From Deltaproteobacteria bacterium (GTDB taxonomy: Bacteria; Myxococcota_A; Polyangia; Haliangiales; Haliangiaceae): a stretch of 33,790 nt of DNA. The notes under the pieces were generated by a model, which did no database searches, was not told the origin of the DNA, and saw nothing but the letters and a program-made list of their open reading frames with translations. This document shows positions 1 to 8,339 of this stretch, piece after piece. Positions within the stretch are counted from its first letter, which is position 1. Every line of letters starts with the position of its first letter. The stretch covers positions 1-33,790 of the forward strand of contig JAFAOG010000410.1 in the NCBI GenBank assembly GCA_019237945.1. Reading direction: 5' to 3'. The position numbers and the translations under genes were made by a program.

Positions 1-1
1 T

Positions 2-703
2 GACAACCTGTCGATCACCGCCGATGGCTACTTCATCCGTATCCGCGATCGGATCGCGCTGACGAGCCAGTTCGCGAGCACCGACCCGACCGTCGCGCAG
101 ATCCTCGCGCCGTTCCCCGGCGTGTCGCAGGCGCAGTTCTTCGCGAACGCGGTCGACACCGACACCAGCGGCGCCGACGTCGTCGCCGACTACGCGCAGG
201 AGCTGGCGTCGGGCACGCTGACATTCACGGCGAAGGCGAACTTCTCGAAGACGGTCGTCACGCACGTCAACGTACCGTCGACGCTCGCGGCGCGCTTCGG
301 CAACGACCAGATGCTGCAGACGTTCTTCTTCGGCCGCGGCGCGAAGAACCGCCTCGAGGATCTGATCCCGCACGAGAAGGGCTTTCTCGCCGTGCGCTAC
401 GCGGCGAACGGCGTGTCGGCGCTGGTGCGTGCGAATTACTACGGCAAGGCCTACTTCAAGCCCGACAACGCCGCGAACGACGAGACGTTCGGGGCGAAGG
501 TCCTGTTCGACGCCGACCTCGGTTACTCGCCCAACAAGAACGTGTACTTCGGGATCGGCGCCGACAACCTGTTCGACACGTTCCCCGACGCGCAGACCAA
601 GGACGCGAACAAGAACTTCGGCCGCTTCCTGTACAGCCGCAACGTGTCGCAGTTCGGCATGAATGGTGGCTTCTATTACGGGAAGTTGCAGCTGACGTTC
701 TAG
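2..703 (+). CDS. TonB-dependent receptor, C-terminal part (5' truncated by window edge)
   Basis: Frame open from base 2 (DNLSITADGYFIRIRDRIALTSQF...); beta-barrel style alternation, NVYFGIGADNLFDTFPD and terminal aromatic ...GGFYYGKLQLTF* typical of TBDR C-termini. Confidence 0.85.
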   Translation, partial: DNLSITADGYFIRIRDRIALTSQFASTDPTVAQILAPFPGVSQAQFFANAVDTDTSGADVVADYAQELASGTLTFTAKANFSKTVVTHVNVPSTLAARFGNDQMLQTFFFGRGAKNRLEDLIPHEKGFLAVRYAANGVSALVRANYYGKAYFKPDNAANDETFGAKVLFDADLGYSPNKNVYFGIGADNLFDTFPDAQTKDANKNFGRFLYSRNVSQFGMNGGFYYGKLQLTF

Positions 704-709
704 TACAAT
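704..709 (+). promoter_or_regulatory. -10 hexamer TACAAT, 6 nt before GTG 716
   Basis: TACAAT-gggaga-GTG, directly after TAG stop 701-703. Confidence 0.6.
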
Positions 710-715
710 GGGAGA

Positions 716-2782
716 GTGAAGCCGGCGACGGAGCCCGTGGCGCCCGACACGTTCGGGCCGTACGAGGTCTACGAACGCCTGGGCATGGGCGGCATGGCGC
801 AGGTCCATCGCGCGAAGAAGCGCGGGCCGGCCGGTTTCGAGCGCTCGGTCGCGCTCAAGCGAATGCTCTCGCACCTCGCCGAGGACAGCTCGTTCGTCGA
901 GTCGTTCATCCGCGAGGCGAAGGTCGTCTCGCTGCTCGTGCACCCGAACATCGCGCAGGTCTACGACTTCGGTCGCATCGGCGGCATCTATTACATCGCG
1001 ATGGAGCTCGTGCCGGGCTTCGACCTGCGCAAGCTGCTCCGCTACGCGAACCGCGCGAACGAGCCGATTCCGCTGCCCGTCGTGCTGTCGATCCTCGGCG
1101 AGCTGTGCGACGCGCTCGAGTACGCGCACACGTGCAAGGACGAGCAAGGCACGCGGCTCAACATCGTCCATCGCGACATCTCGCCGTCGAACATGATCAT
1201 CGCGGCGACCGGTCACCTCAAGGTGATCGACTTCGGCATCGCAAAGGCGTCGGCGCGCCAGCTCCACACCGAGAGCGGTCAGGTCAAAGGCAAGCTCGGC
1301 TACATGTCGCCGGAAGCCGCGCTCGGCATCGCGAGCGGTCCCGTCAGCGACGTGTTCTCGATGGGCGTCGTGGCGTGGGAGCTCGTCACGGCATCGCCGC
1401 TGTTCTCGGCGCGCACCGACTTCGAGACGATGCGGAAGATCCGCGAGCAGGACGTCGCGCCGCCATCGCGTCACAACCCGAGCTCGCCGCCGGAGCTCGA
1501 TCGCCTCGTGCTCGCCGCGCTCGAGCGCGATCCGAAGCACCGCCTGCCGAGCGCGTCCGCGTTCCGGCAGGGCCTCGACGAAATCGCCGCGAAGTACGGC
1601 ATCCACGTCTCGGCGCGCGCGGTCGCCGAGTGGATCCAGCAGTTCCTCCAGCCCGAGGACTTCGTCTCGCGGTCGAGCGGCCGCACGCCGCCGCCGGAGT
1701 CGTCGACCGCGATCCTGCGCCCGTCGGCGAAGCAGCGCCTGCAGCGCTCGGTCGACGAGATCGCGCTCGCGACGGAGATCTGGGGCGAGGACGCGCAGAC
1801 CGTCGGCTCCGCGCCGCCGGCCGGCCCCGACTTCTCCGTCGACATCTCAGCGGGCGCGCAAGTCCCGACGCTCTCCGGTCTCGCGCTGCCCGCCGCCGCC
1901 GATGTTCGGTTCTCGCCGTCGACCGCGCCGGGCCTCGCCGACCTCCAGCTCACCGCGCCGGGCCGTCCACGCAGCTCGCCGATGCCGCAGGGCACGCCCG
2001 CGCATCACACGCCGCCGGTCTCCGCGCCGAGCTACGCGCCGCCACCGGAGGCGGAGCCGAAGAAGAAGGGCTTTCTCGTCGTCGGCGTCCTCGCATTCGT
2101 CGCGGCCGCCGGTGGCGGCGTGCTGATCCTCAAGTCGATGAAGCATCCGCCGCCCGAGGCGCCGCCCCCGACCGGCTCCGCCGCGGTCGCGATGGCGACG
2201 GTGACCGTCGACGCCGCGATGCCCGCGGTCGAGCCGCAGCACGATCCGAACGACGAGCTCAAGCCCGACGATCACGAGACGCCGGAACCGACGCCGACCG
2301 AAACGCACAAGCCGACGACGCCGACGACGCGGCCGAAGCATCACGGCACGACGACGAAGCACGTCACCGCCGCCGTTCCGGCCGATGCCGCGGTCGCGGA
2401 GCCGCCACCGCCGCCTCCGCCACCCGAGGTCAAGCCCGATGCGGCGGTCGAGGTGAAGAAGCCCGACGTCACGCCGGTGGTCGAGACGCCGAAGGCGCCG
2501 GCGCGCACGCCGGTCGTCGCCGCATCGGCGGTGACCAAGCTCTCCGGTGATCTACCGACGATCCGCGGCGACTCCGATGGCGACGCGCTCGTGAAGATGT
2601 GCATCGACGACGGTGGTGCCGTGACGTCGGTCAAGGTCGTCCGCGCGACCGCGCAGATGCCATCGGATCTGACGCGCGCGCTTCAGGGCTGGCGCTACAA
2701 GCCCTACGCAAACAAGGACGGCAAGGCGCAGCCGGTGTGCTTCGCGCTGTCACTCCGCGTGGAAGTGAAGAGCGGCGACTGA
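716..2782 (+). CDS. Ser/Thr protein kinase with one TM helix, Pro-rich linker and TonB-like C-terminal domain
   Basis: Kinase motifs GMGGMAQV, VALKRM, HRDISPSN, DFGIAK, SPE; TM FLVVGVLAFVAAAGGGVLIL; Pro/Thr-rich linker; C-term GAVTSVKVVRAT..LTRALQGWRYKPYANKDGKAQPVCFALSLRVEV resembles TonB C-terminal fold. GTG start. Confidence 0.88.
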   Translation: MKPATEPVAPDTFGPYEVYERLGMGGMAQVHRAKKRGPAGFERSVALKRMLSHLAEDSSFVESFIREAKVVSLLVHPNIAQVYDFGRIGGIYYIAMELVPGFDLRKLLRYANRANEPIPLPVVLSILGELCDALEYAHTCKDEQGTRLNIVHRDISPSNMIIAATGHLKVIDFGIAKASARQLHTESGQVKGKLGYMSPEAALGIASGPVSDVFSMGVVAWELVTASPLFSARTDFETMRKIREQDVAPPSRHNPSSPPELDRLVLAALERDPKHRLPSASAFRQGLDEIAAKYGIHVSARAVAEWIQQFLQPEDFVSRSSGRTPPPESSTAILRPSAKQRLQRSVDEIALATEIWGEDAQTVGSAPPAGPDFSVDISAGAQVPTLSGLALPAAADVRFSPSTAPGLADLQLTAPGRPRSSPMPQGTPAHHTPPVSAPSYAPPPEAEPKKKGFLVVGVLAFVAAAGGGVLILKSMKHPPPEAPPPTGSAAVAMATVTVDAAMPAVEPQHDPNDELKPDDHETPEPTPTETHKPTTPTTRPKHHGTTTKHVTAAVPADAAVAEPPPPPPPPEVKPDAAVEVKKPDVTPVVETPKAPARTPVVAASAVTKLSGDLPTIRGDSDGDALVKMCIDDGGAVTSVKVVRATAQMPSDLTRALQGWRYKPYANKDGKAQPVCFALSLRVEVKSGD

Positions 2783-2800
2783 GCAGAACCAGAATCGAGA

Positions 2801-2885
2801 GCCCCAAAGAACCCAAAGCGCCCAAAGATCAGAATCAGAACCGGGCCAGTTCTCTTCCCTTTGGGTTCTTTGGGTTCTTTGGGGC
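2801..2885. terminator. Long imperfect inverted repeat between convergent genes; bidirectional terminator candidate
   Basis: Left arm 2801-2827 GCCCCAAAGAACCCAAAGCGCCCAAAG pairs with 2859-2885 CTTTGGGTTCTTTGGGTTCTTTGGGGC (25/27 bp). Confidence 0.65.
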
Positions 2886-2914
2886 CAGATCCTCTGGGCC
2901 AGCGACGCCCAGGG

Positions 2915-3346
2915 TTACTTCAGGCGGATCGGATACTCGAGCTCGCTCTTCGCATCGGCGGCCGGGAATGCCCAGCGCCGCGCGCAGTCCGACAGGCAGC
3001 TGACGGCAGCGTCGGGCGCGTCGCCCGCGATCGCGAGGTCGGCGACCTTGCCGGTCGGCTCGATCGAGAACTTGAGGACGGCAGTTCCGGCGACGCGCTG
3101 CGAAGGCGGCAGGCGATCCCAGCAGTACGCGACCTCTTCGCCGCGCGCCTTGACGACCGCGGCGACCTGCGCGAGCGACAGCATCTTCGGCTTCGCGGTC
3201 TCGCTGTCCTTCGGCAGCTGCTTCTTGTGCTCGCGCTGCGGCAGGTCGTACGCCTGGCCGAGCTTGAGGTTGACGGGGCCCTGGTCGGCCGCCGCGGGGG
3301 CGACCAGCGCCAGGAGGACGGCGGCAGCGAGGATGGGCTTGGACAT
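2915..3346 (-). CDS. Secreted protein with AgmX/PglI C-terminal (TonB-like) type domain
   Basis: MSKPILAAAVLLALVAPAAADQ signal peptide; VAYCWDRLPPSQRVAGTAVLKFSIEPTGKVADLAIAGDAPDAAVSCLSDCARRWAFPA pattern. Confidence 0.7.
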   Translation of the reverse strand: MSKPILAAAVLLALVAPAAADQGPVNLKLGQAYDLPQREHKKQLPKDSETAKPKMLSLAQVAAVVKARGEEVAYCWDRLPPSQRVAGTAVLKFSIEPTGKVADLAIAGDAPDAAVSCLSDCARRWAFPAADAKSELEYPIRLK

Positions 3347-3468
3347 GCCGGCCCTAAGAGCACCCGATGTGCCACGCGCGATCGCGAGGCGCTGCGCGGA
3401 CATGCGCGAACGCTGATGTCAGGCGTCCCTCGGGACAGTCGTTTCCGGGTGGCGGCCGGGGTTGCCGG

Positions 3469-3942
3469 TCAGGTGATCGCGATCGCCGTGACGAGCCGGC
3501 GCGCGACGCCTTCGCCGTCGGACCAGCGCGTGCCGCGCGGACCGGTGACGAGCACGCGGACCGAGCCCGAGGTCTCGGGTAGCTGGCGCGCCCACGCGGC
3601 GACTTCATCGGTATCGGAGGTCGGGTCGCAGACGAGCGATTGCGTACGCGCGCTGCGGACGGCCGTCATGACGGCGCGCATCGCGGTGAACTTGTCGACG
3701 TGGCGGCGATCCGGGACGACGACGAGAACGCCGGAAGCAAGCGCGACGTTCGCGCGAACCGCGGCGCGTGGACCGCGCTCGAAGCACGTCGTCAGGTGTT
3801 GCGCGACCTCTTCGGGCACTGCGCCGAGCTCGTCGCGCTTGTCGATCGGCATGAAGCCCGCGATCGAAATGCCGGCGGCAACGGCGCCGCGGTGCGCTCC
3901 TCGCTCGACGCCCGTCTGACCCGAATGCACGATCACCAGCAC
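3469..3942 (-). CDS. Putative molybdenum carrier / YpsA-like (SLOG/Rossmann) protein
   Basis: N-terminal VIVHSGQTGVERGAHRGAVAAGISIAGFMP resembles the cpYpsA 'SGGQTGVDRAAL' motif; GTG start. Confidence 0.7.
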   Translation of the reverse strand: MLVIVHSGQTGVERGAHRGAVAAGISIAGFMPIDKRDELGAVPEEVAQHLTTCFERGPRAAVRANVALASGVLVVVPDRRHVDKFTAMRAVMTAVRSARTQSLVCDPTSDTDEVAAWARQLPETSGSVRVLVTGPRGTRWSDGEGVARRLVTAIAIT

Positions 3943-4028
3943 GTCTCAGCTATTCCACGCGCACGGCACCACCGGCAAGTAGAGAATATTCCTCTCACTC
4001 TGTCCGGAGTGGGCGCCGGCGCACAGCG

Positions 4029-4349
4029 TCAGGCAGCGCGGGCTGGAACGTTCACGCGCGTGCACCCGAACGCGCCCGACATCTCTTCGACGACGCCGAC
4101 GATGCGCTCTTCGAGGCCGTGGCCCTCGTAGGCCTTCGCGACGGCGAGGACCCGGATATCTGCGCGCGGCGCCTCGAGGCGAACGACGGCGGCGGCGGCG
4201 AGCCCGCCGTAGGGCGCGTCGATGACGAGCAGGTAGTGCTTGCCGAGCACCGCGAGCGGCAAGCCGCCGATGTCGTCGACGTGCAGAAGACGCGCGACCT
4301 CCGGCGCGTCGTCTGGCGCGGCGAGTCTGATCGGAAAATCCAAGCTCAT
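4029..4349 (-). CDS. GNAT-family N-acetyltransferase-like protein
   Basis: FPIRLAAPDDAPEVARLLHVDD...VLAVAKAYEGHGLEERIVGVVEEMSGAFGCTRVNV; start chosen at MSLDFPI (4349) because the 4418 start would leave 3 bp to the divergent gene. Confidence 0.6.
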   Translation of the reverse strand: MSLDFPIRLAAPDDAPEVARLLHVDDIGGLPLAVLGKHYLLVIDAPYGGLAAAAVVRLEAPRADIRVLAVAKAYEGHGLEERIVGVVEEMSGAFGCTRVNVPARAA

Positions 4350-4421
4350 GAAGTGGCGGTACTGCACGGTCGGTGCCGCGCGCGTGAGAAGTTCTTCGAA
4401 CCTTGCCGTCGAACGCAATCA

Positions 4422-6092
4422 ATGGTCATGTGCCTCACGATGTCGATCCCCGAGCACATGCGCTGGTGCCTCACCGCGCCCGTGGCGACCACCGTCCTCG
4501 TCGGTGAATCGCTCGAAGTTCACGCGAATGATGCGTTTGCTCCGTTCATCGGGCCGGCGCGCCACGCAGCCGCGCTCGGGCGTCCTGCGCGTGAAGCGTT
4601 TGCCGACCTGTGGCCTGTGCTCGAGCCGCTCGTGGTGAGCGCCCCGTGCGTGGCGAATGCGGTGAGGCTCGTCTTCGACCGTGCGGTCGCGAGCGAGGAA
4701 ATCTACGCGACGCTGATCGTCATGAAGCTCGACGGCGGGATCGCGATCAACTGGCTCGAGACGACGCAGGACGTCGTCGAGCGCCGCCGACTCGAGACGC
4801 TGCGCGCGCTTGCCGCGACGTCGGTGGTCGGCCGTACGGTCGAGGAGACGCGCGACGCGGTGCTCCGTGTGGTGCGCGCGAACGCCGGCATTGGCTCGGC
4901 GTCGTTCGCACCCGACGGAACGCTCGTCGTCGAGCCGAGCCCCCATCGGCCCAGCGATGAGGCCTACCGCGCGTTTCTGCGCGACGTCGCCCGCATCGGT
5001 GAGGATCTCGTCGCCCGCGCCGCGCACGCGACGGCCCACGCGCGCGCCGAGGATGACTTCCTCAGCATGCTCGCCCACGAGCTGCGCAATCCTCTCGCTC
5101 CGGTCCTGACGACGCTCGACGTGATGCGCGTGCGCGGCCAGACCGACGAGCTCGCGGCGCTCGAACGCCCGATGCGCCACCTCAACCAGCTGCTCGACGA
5201 CCTGCTCGAGTACTCGCGAATCGCGCGCGGCGCGGTGACGCTCAGGCGCGAGCGCGTCGAGCTGGCGGATGTCGTGCAGCGTGCCCTCGAGATGTCGGGC
5301 GGCTTCGCGGATCGCGTGTACGTCGCGGGGCCGCGTGTCGGCGTGCAGGTGGTCGCGGATGTCGATCGGCTCGCGAACGCGATCTCGCACCTGATCGTCA
5401 ACGCCGCGCAGCACGGCACGCCCGACTCACGCGTCAGCATCGACGCGACGCGCACGGTCGGGCGCGTGCAGCTCTCCGTGCGCAACGAGGGCAAGATCCC
5501 CGACGAGGTCGCGGCGCGTCTGTTCGAAGCGTTCGTGCAGGAGCCGCAGGGACTCGACCGTCCGCGCGGCGGGCTGGGCCTCGGGCTCGCGATCACCCGC
5601 TCGCTCGTCGAGATGCACGGCGGCACGATCCGCGCGAGCACGAGCACGGCGGCAACCGAGATCGTGATCGACCTGCCGTCGGAGCAGACGGCTGTCCTGC
5701 CGCAGCCGAAGGCGGCGCACACGCGCACGCGCAAGCGCGTGCTGATCGTCGAGGACAACGACGACACCGCCCGTGCGCTCAAGACCGCGCTCGAGACGCT
5801 CGGCTACGAGGTCGCGATCGCGCACGATGGCCCGGTCGCGCTGACCGTCGCGCGCACGTTCCGGCCGGAGGTCGCGCTGCTCGACATCGGACTCCCCGTG
5901 ATGGACGGCTACGAGCTCGCGAACCGCCTGCGCGCGATGAACATCTCGGCGAAGCAGCTCCACGTCGTCGCGGTCACCGCGTACGGCGCCGAGTCGTACC
6001 GGCAGAAATCGGCCGACGCGGGGTTCGCGGACCACCTCGTCAAGCCGGTCGATCTCGCGAAGCTCGAGCGCGTCGTCGAAGATCTGAGCTAG
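4422..6092 (+). CDS. Soluble hybrid histidine kinase (PAS-like sensor, HisKA, HATPase, C-terminal receiver)
   Basis: H-box FLSMLAHELRNPLAPVLT, N/G boxes HLIVNAAQHG, GGLGLGLAI, receiver VLIVEDNDDTARAL...LLDIGLPVMDGYELA...HLVKPV; no TM. Confidence 0.9.
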   Translation: MVMCLTMSIPEHMRWCLTAPVATTVLVGESLEVHANDAFAPFIGPARHAAALGRPAREAFADLWPVLEPLVVSAPCVANAVRLVFDRAVASEEIYATLIVMKLDGGIAINWLETTQDVVERRRLETLRALAATSVVGRTVEETRDAVLRVVRANAGIGSASFAPDGTLVVEPSPHRPSDEAYRAFLRDVARIGEDLVARAAHATAHARAEDDFLSMLAHELRNPLAPVLTTLDVMRVRGQTDELAALERPMRHLNQLLDDLLEYSRIARGAVTLRRERVELADVVQRALEMSGGFADRVYVAGPRVGVQVVADVDRLANAISHLIVNAAQHGTPDSRVSIDATRTVGRVQLSVRNEGKIPDEVAARLFEAFVQEPQGLDRPRGGLGLGLAITRSLVEMHGGTIRASTSTAATEIVIDLPSEQTAVLPQPKAAHTRTRKRVLIVEDNDDTARALKTALETLGYEVAIAHDGPVALTVARTFRPEVALLDIGLPVMDGYELANRLRAMNISAKQLHVVAVTAYGAESYRQKSADAGFADHLVKPVDLAKLERVVEDLS

Positions 6093-6095
6093 CGC

Positions 6096-6197
6096 TCAGC
6101 CCCAGGCGTGGCGCAGGAACAGCACCATCACGACGGCAAGGACGATCGCGATCACGACCGTGTGGAACAAGTAATTCTGGGGAAGTTGGCCACTCAC
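6096..6197 (-). CDS. Small single-TM protein (33 aa), candidate
   Basis: GTG start; VSGQLPQNYLFHTVVIAIVLAVVMVLFLRHAWG*; hydrophobic helix followed by R/H. Confidence 0.4.
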   Translation of the reverse strand: MSGQLPQNYLFHTVVIAIVLAVVMVLFLRHAWG

Positions 6198-6246
6198 GGG
6201 GCGGATTGTTACCACGCGGCACGGGTCTTGAACCACTGGGGATCCG

Positions 6247-6741
6247 ATGTTGCCTGAAGGTCTCGATCCGACGGCCGAAGCGGAAGCAGACGTGCGCGAA
6301 ACCGAACCGGATCGCGCGACGATGACCAGGGCGCTGCGGGACCTCGAGGCCGCCAAGGCGCGCGTCGAGCGCGATGCCCTGCGCGCCGCCGACGAGCTGC
6401 GCGGCAAGCTGGTCCTCGACCTGATCCCGGTGCTCGACAACCTCGATCGCACGATCGCGGCCGCGACCGCACACGGCGATGCGCCTGCGGTGGTCGACGG
6501 CGTGCGCCTGGTGCGCTCGCAGATGGAGCAGCTGCTCGTTCGCTACGGCGTCGAGCGCATCGATGCCAAGCACCAGCCGTTCGATCCGAACCTGCACGAG
6601 GCGCTCTCCGTCGTCCCGGTCTCGCATCCGTCGGCGCACGGCGTCGTCGTCGATCAGATCGAGCCGGGCTATCGCTTCGGCGATCGGCTGCTGCGGCCGG
6701 CGAAGGTCGTCGTCGGTCGACTCTCGCCTCGCCTCCATTGA
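6247..6741 (+). CDS. grpE: GrpE nucleotide exchange factor
   Basis: DLIPVLDNLDRTI, GVERIDAKHQPFDPNLHEALSVVPV, GYRFGDRLLRPAKVVVG. Confidence 0.88.
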   Translation: MLPEGLDPTAEAEADVRETEPDRATMTRALRDLEAAKARVERDALRAADELRGKLVLDLIPVLDNLDRTIAAATAHGDAPAVVDGVRLVRSQMEQLLVRYGVERIDAKHQPFDPNLHEALSVVPVSHPSAHGVVVDQIEPGYRFGDRLLRPAKVVVGRLSPRLH

Positions 6742-6767
6742 CGTCGTAAAACGCCCCGCGCTAGCGT
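6738..6767 (+). promoter_or_regulatory. sigma70-like promoter TTGACG-N18-TAGCGT, 6 nt before ATG 6774
   Basis: TTGACG 6738-6743, TAGCGT 6762-6767, spacer ggcgaa. Confidence 0.7.
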
Positions 6768-6773
6768 GGCGAA

Positions 6774-8339
6774 ATGCGCAAGACGAGGGTTCTGTTGGTC
6801 GCGGGCGTCGCGCTCGCATGGTCGTCGACGGTCTTTGCTGGCGTGCCGGCGTGGTGCAAGGGCTACGACAGCGGCGAAGGCGAGTACGGCGTGTTTCACT
6901 ATCCGTCCGGAGACGGCGACGATCGGTCGAGCATCGAGGATGTCGTCAAGTGGTCGTGCTCGACCAAGGTCAAGGATCCGAAGAATGCGACCGCGGCGAG
7001 CGCGGGGCTCGCGGACATGACCAAGCGTCTCTACATGAACGACGCCGACTGGAGCGATGCGGTCGACTATGTCAAGGAGCACGGCGCCCAGCACACGCTT
7101 TCGGACATCGAGCTGAGCGCGAACACGCTCGCCGCGCTGACGCCGATGGACCAGTACCGCGCGATCAAGGAGCCGCCCGATTCGGCGCACATGTCGAATC
7201 ACTACCTCGCGGACTCGATGGACGCGTTTCTCACCGAGACCGGACGCATGGCGTACGTCGAGACGTGCCTTGGCAGGGGCGGGGAGATCGACCCGATCCA
7301 GTGGGCGATCTGCGCCGGTGACGCGACGAAGCTCGATCCGAACAAGGTCGCCGCCGAGCTGCGCACGGACACCGCGCACAAGAACTGGTGGCGCACCGCG
7401 CTCCACATCAAGCTCGCCGAGGTGATGGATCACGTCAAGGACGCGACCGAGCAGGCGAAGAAGCTCGTCAAGAAGGACGACGCGTACGGCAAGCTGTTCG
7501 ATAACGCCGCGAAGGGCCGCGGCGAGTGGAGCAAGCTCGCGGCGAGCCAGAAGGACGCGCTCGATCTGCTCGCGCAGCTCGACTCCGCCGTCTACTTCCA
7601 CTCGAAGAAGCAGTTCGCGGGATGCGAGGACAAGGCGTTCAAGCTCGTGGCGGACGCGGCGTCGAAGATCCCGGCGAGCTCGTACAAGGGCTTCCGCGAC
7701 GAGCACGACGACCCGTACGGTGGCGTCGCGGCGAAGGCGGGCCCGATCTTCGCGAGCGATCCGGCCATGAACCTCGCGGGGACGGCGCTCGCGATGTGCC
7801 AGCCCGAGGTGACGACGGCCCAGTATCTCGCGTCGTTCGTCGACAACATGCCGGGCTTCCGCGGGCCGCGGAACATGGGCTTCCAGACGATCTTCACGCA
7901 GAAGTTCGAGCTCGACGACACGACGAAGGAGCTCCACATGGCGAGGCCGGGCGACAAGCCGTTCCACGTGCCGGGCAGCCCGACGGGGAGCCGCACGTTC
8001 ATCGTCGCGTCGCTCAAGCCCGACGGTGACAAGATCAAGGTGACTTCGCCGAAGTCGTCCTACGTGAGCGACGACTGCGTGAAGTGGCACGAGACGAACA
8101 AGATCGTCGACTTCGATACGGCGGGGCGACCCGTGTACCAGACGATCTGCGACAAGACCGGCTCGGTGAAGCACGACACGACGCCCGATGACTTCTCGGT
8201 CACCGCGCGCACCGGCAAGTGGCTCAAGCCCGGGTTGATGTTCTCCGCGGTGTGGGGCGAGAACCCCGACGTGCTGTTCGTGTGGGCGAGCAAGACGGCG
8301 AAGCAGCCGTCGATCGTGCTCGGCGGCAGCGTCAAGTAG
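6774..8339 (+). CDS. Large exported protein of unknown function
   Basis: Signal peptide MRKTRVLLVAGVALAWSSTVFAG; 521 aa, no domain recognised. Confidence 0.75.
   Translation: MRKTRVLLVAGVALAWSSTVFAGVPAWCKGYDSGEGEYGVFHYPSGDGDDRSSIEDVVKWSCSTKVKDPKNATAASAGLADMTKRLYMNDADWSDAVDYVKEHGAQHTLSDIELSANTLAALTPMDQYRAIKEPPDSAHMSNHYLADSMDAFLTETGRMAYVETCLGRGGEIDPIQWAICAGDATKLDPNKVAAELRTDTAHKNWWRTALHIKLAEVMDHVKDATEQAKKLVKKDDAYGKLFDNAAKGRGEWSKLAASQKDALDLLAQLDSAVYFHSKKQFAGCEDKAFKLVADAASKIPASSYKGFRDEHDDPYGGVAAKAGPIFASDPAMNLAGTALAMCQPEVTTAQYLASFVDNMPGFRGPRNMGFQTIFTQKFELDDTTKELHMARPGDKPFHVPGSPTGSRTFIVASLKPDGDKIKVTSPKSSYVSDDCVKWHETNKIVDFDTAGRPVYQTICDKTGSVKHDTTPDDFSVTARTGKWLKPGLMFSAVWGENPDVLFVWASKTAKQPSIVLGGSVK

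Noticed and set aside
710-715. GGGAGA as Shine-Dalgarno for GTG 716
   Set aside because: Zero spacing to the start codon is non-functional; better read as the gap between -10 TACAAT and a leaderless start
4350-4418. Longer GNAT start at 4418
   Set aside because: Would leave 3 bp to the divergent kinase start; internal Met at 4349 has a TACCGC hexamer 6 nt upstream
6247-6741. Full heat-shock operon around grpE
   Set aside because: No dnaK, dnaJ or hrcA nearby and no clear CIRCE or sigma32 box; only an isolated grpE can be supported
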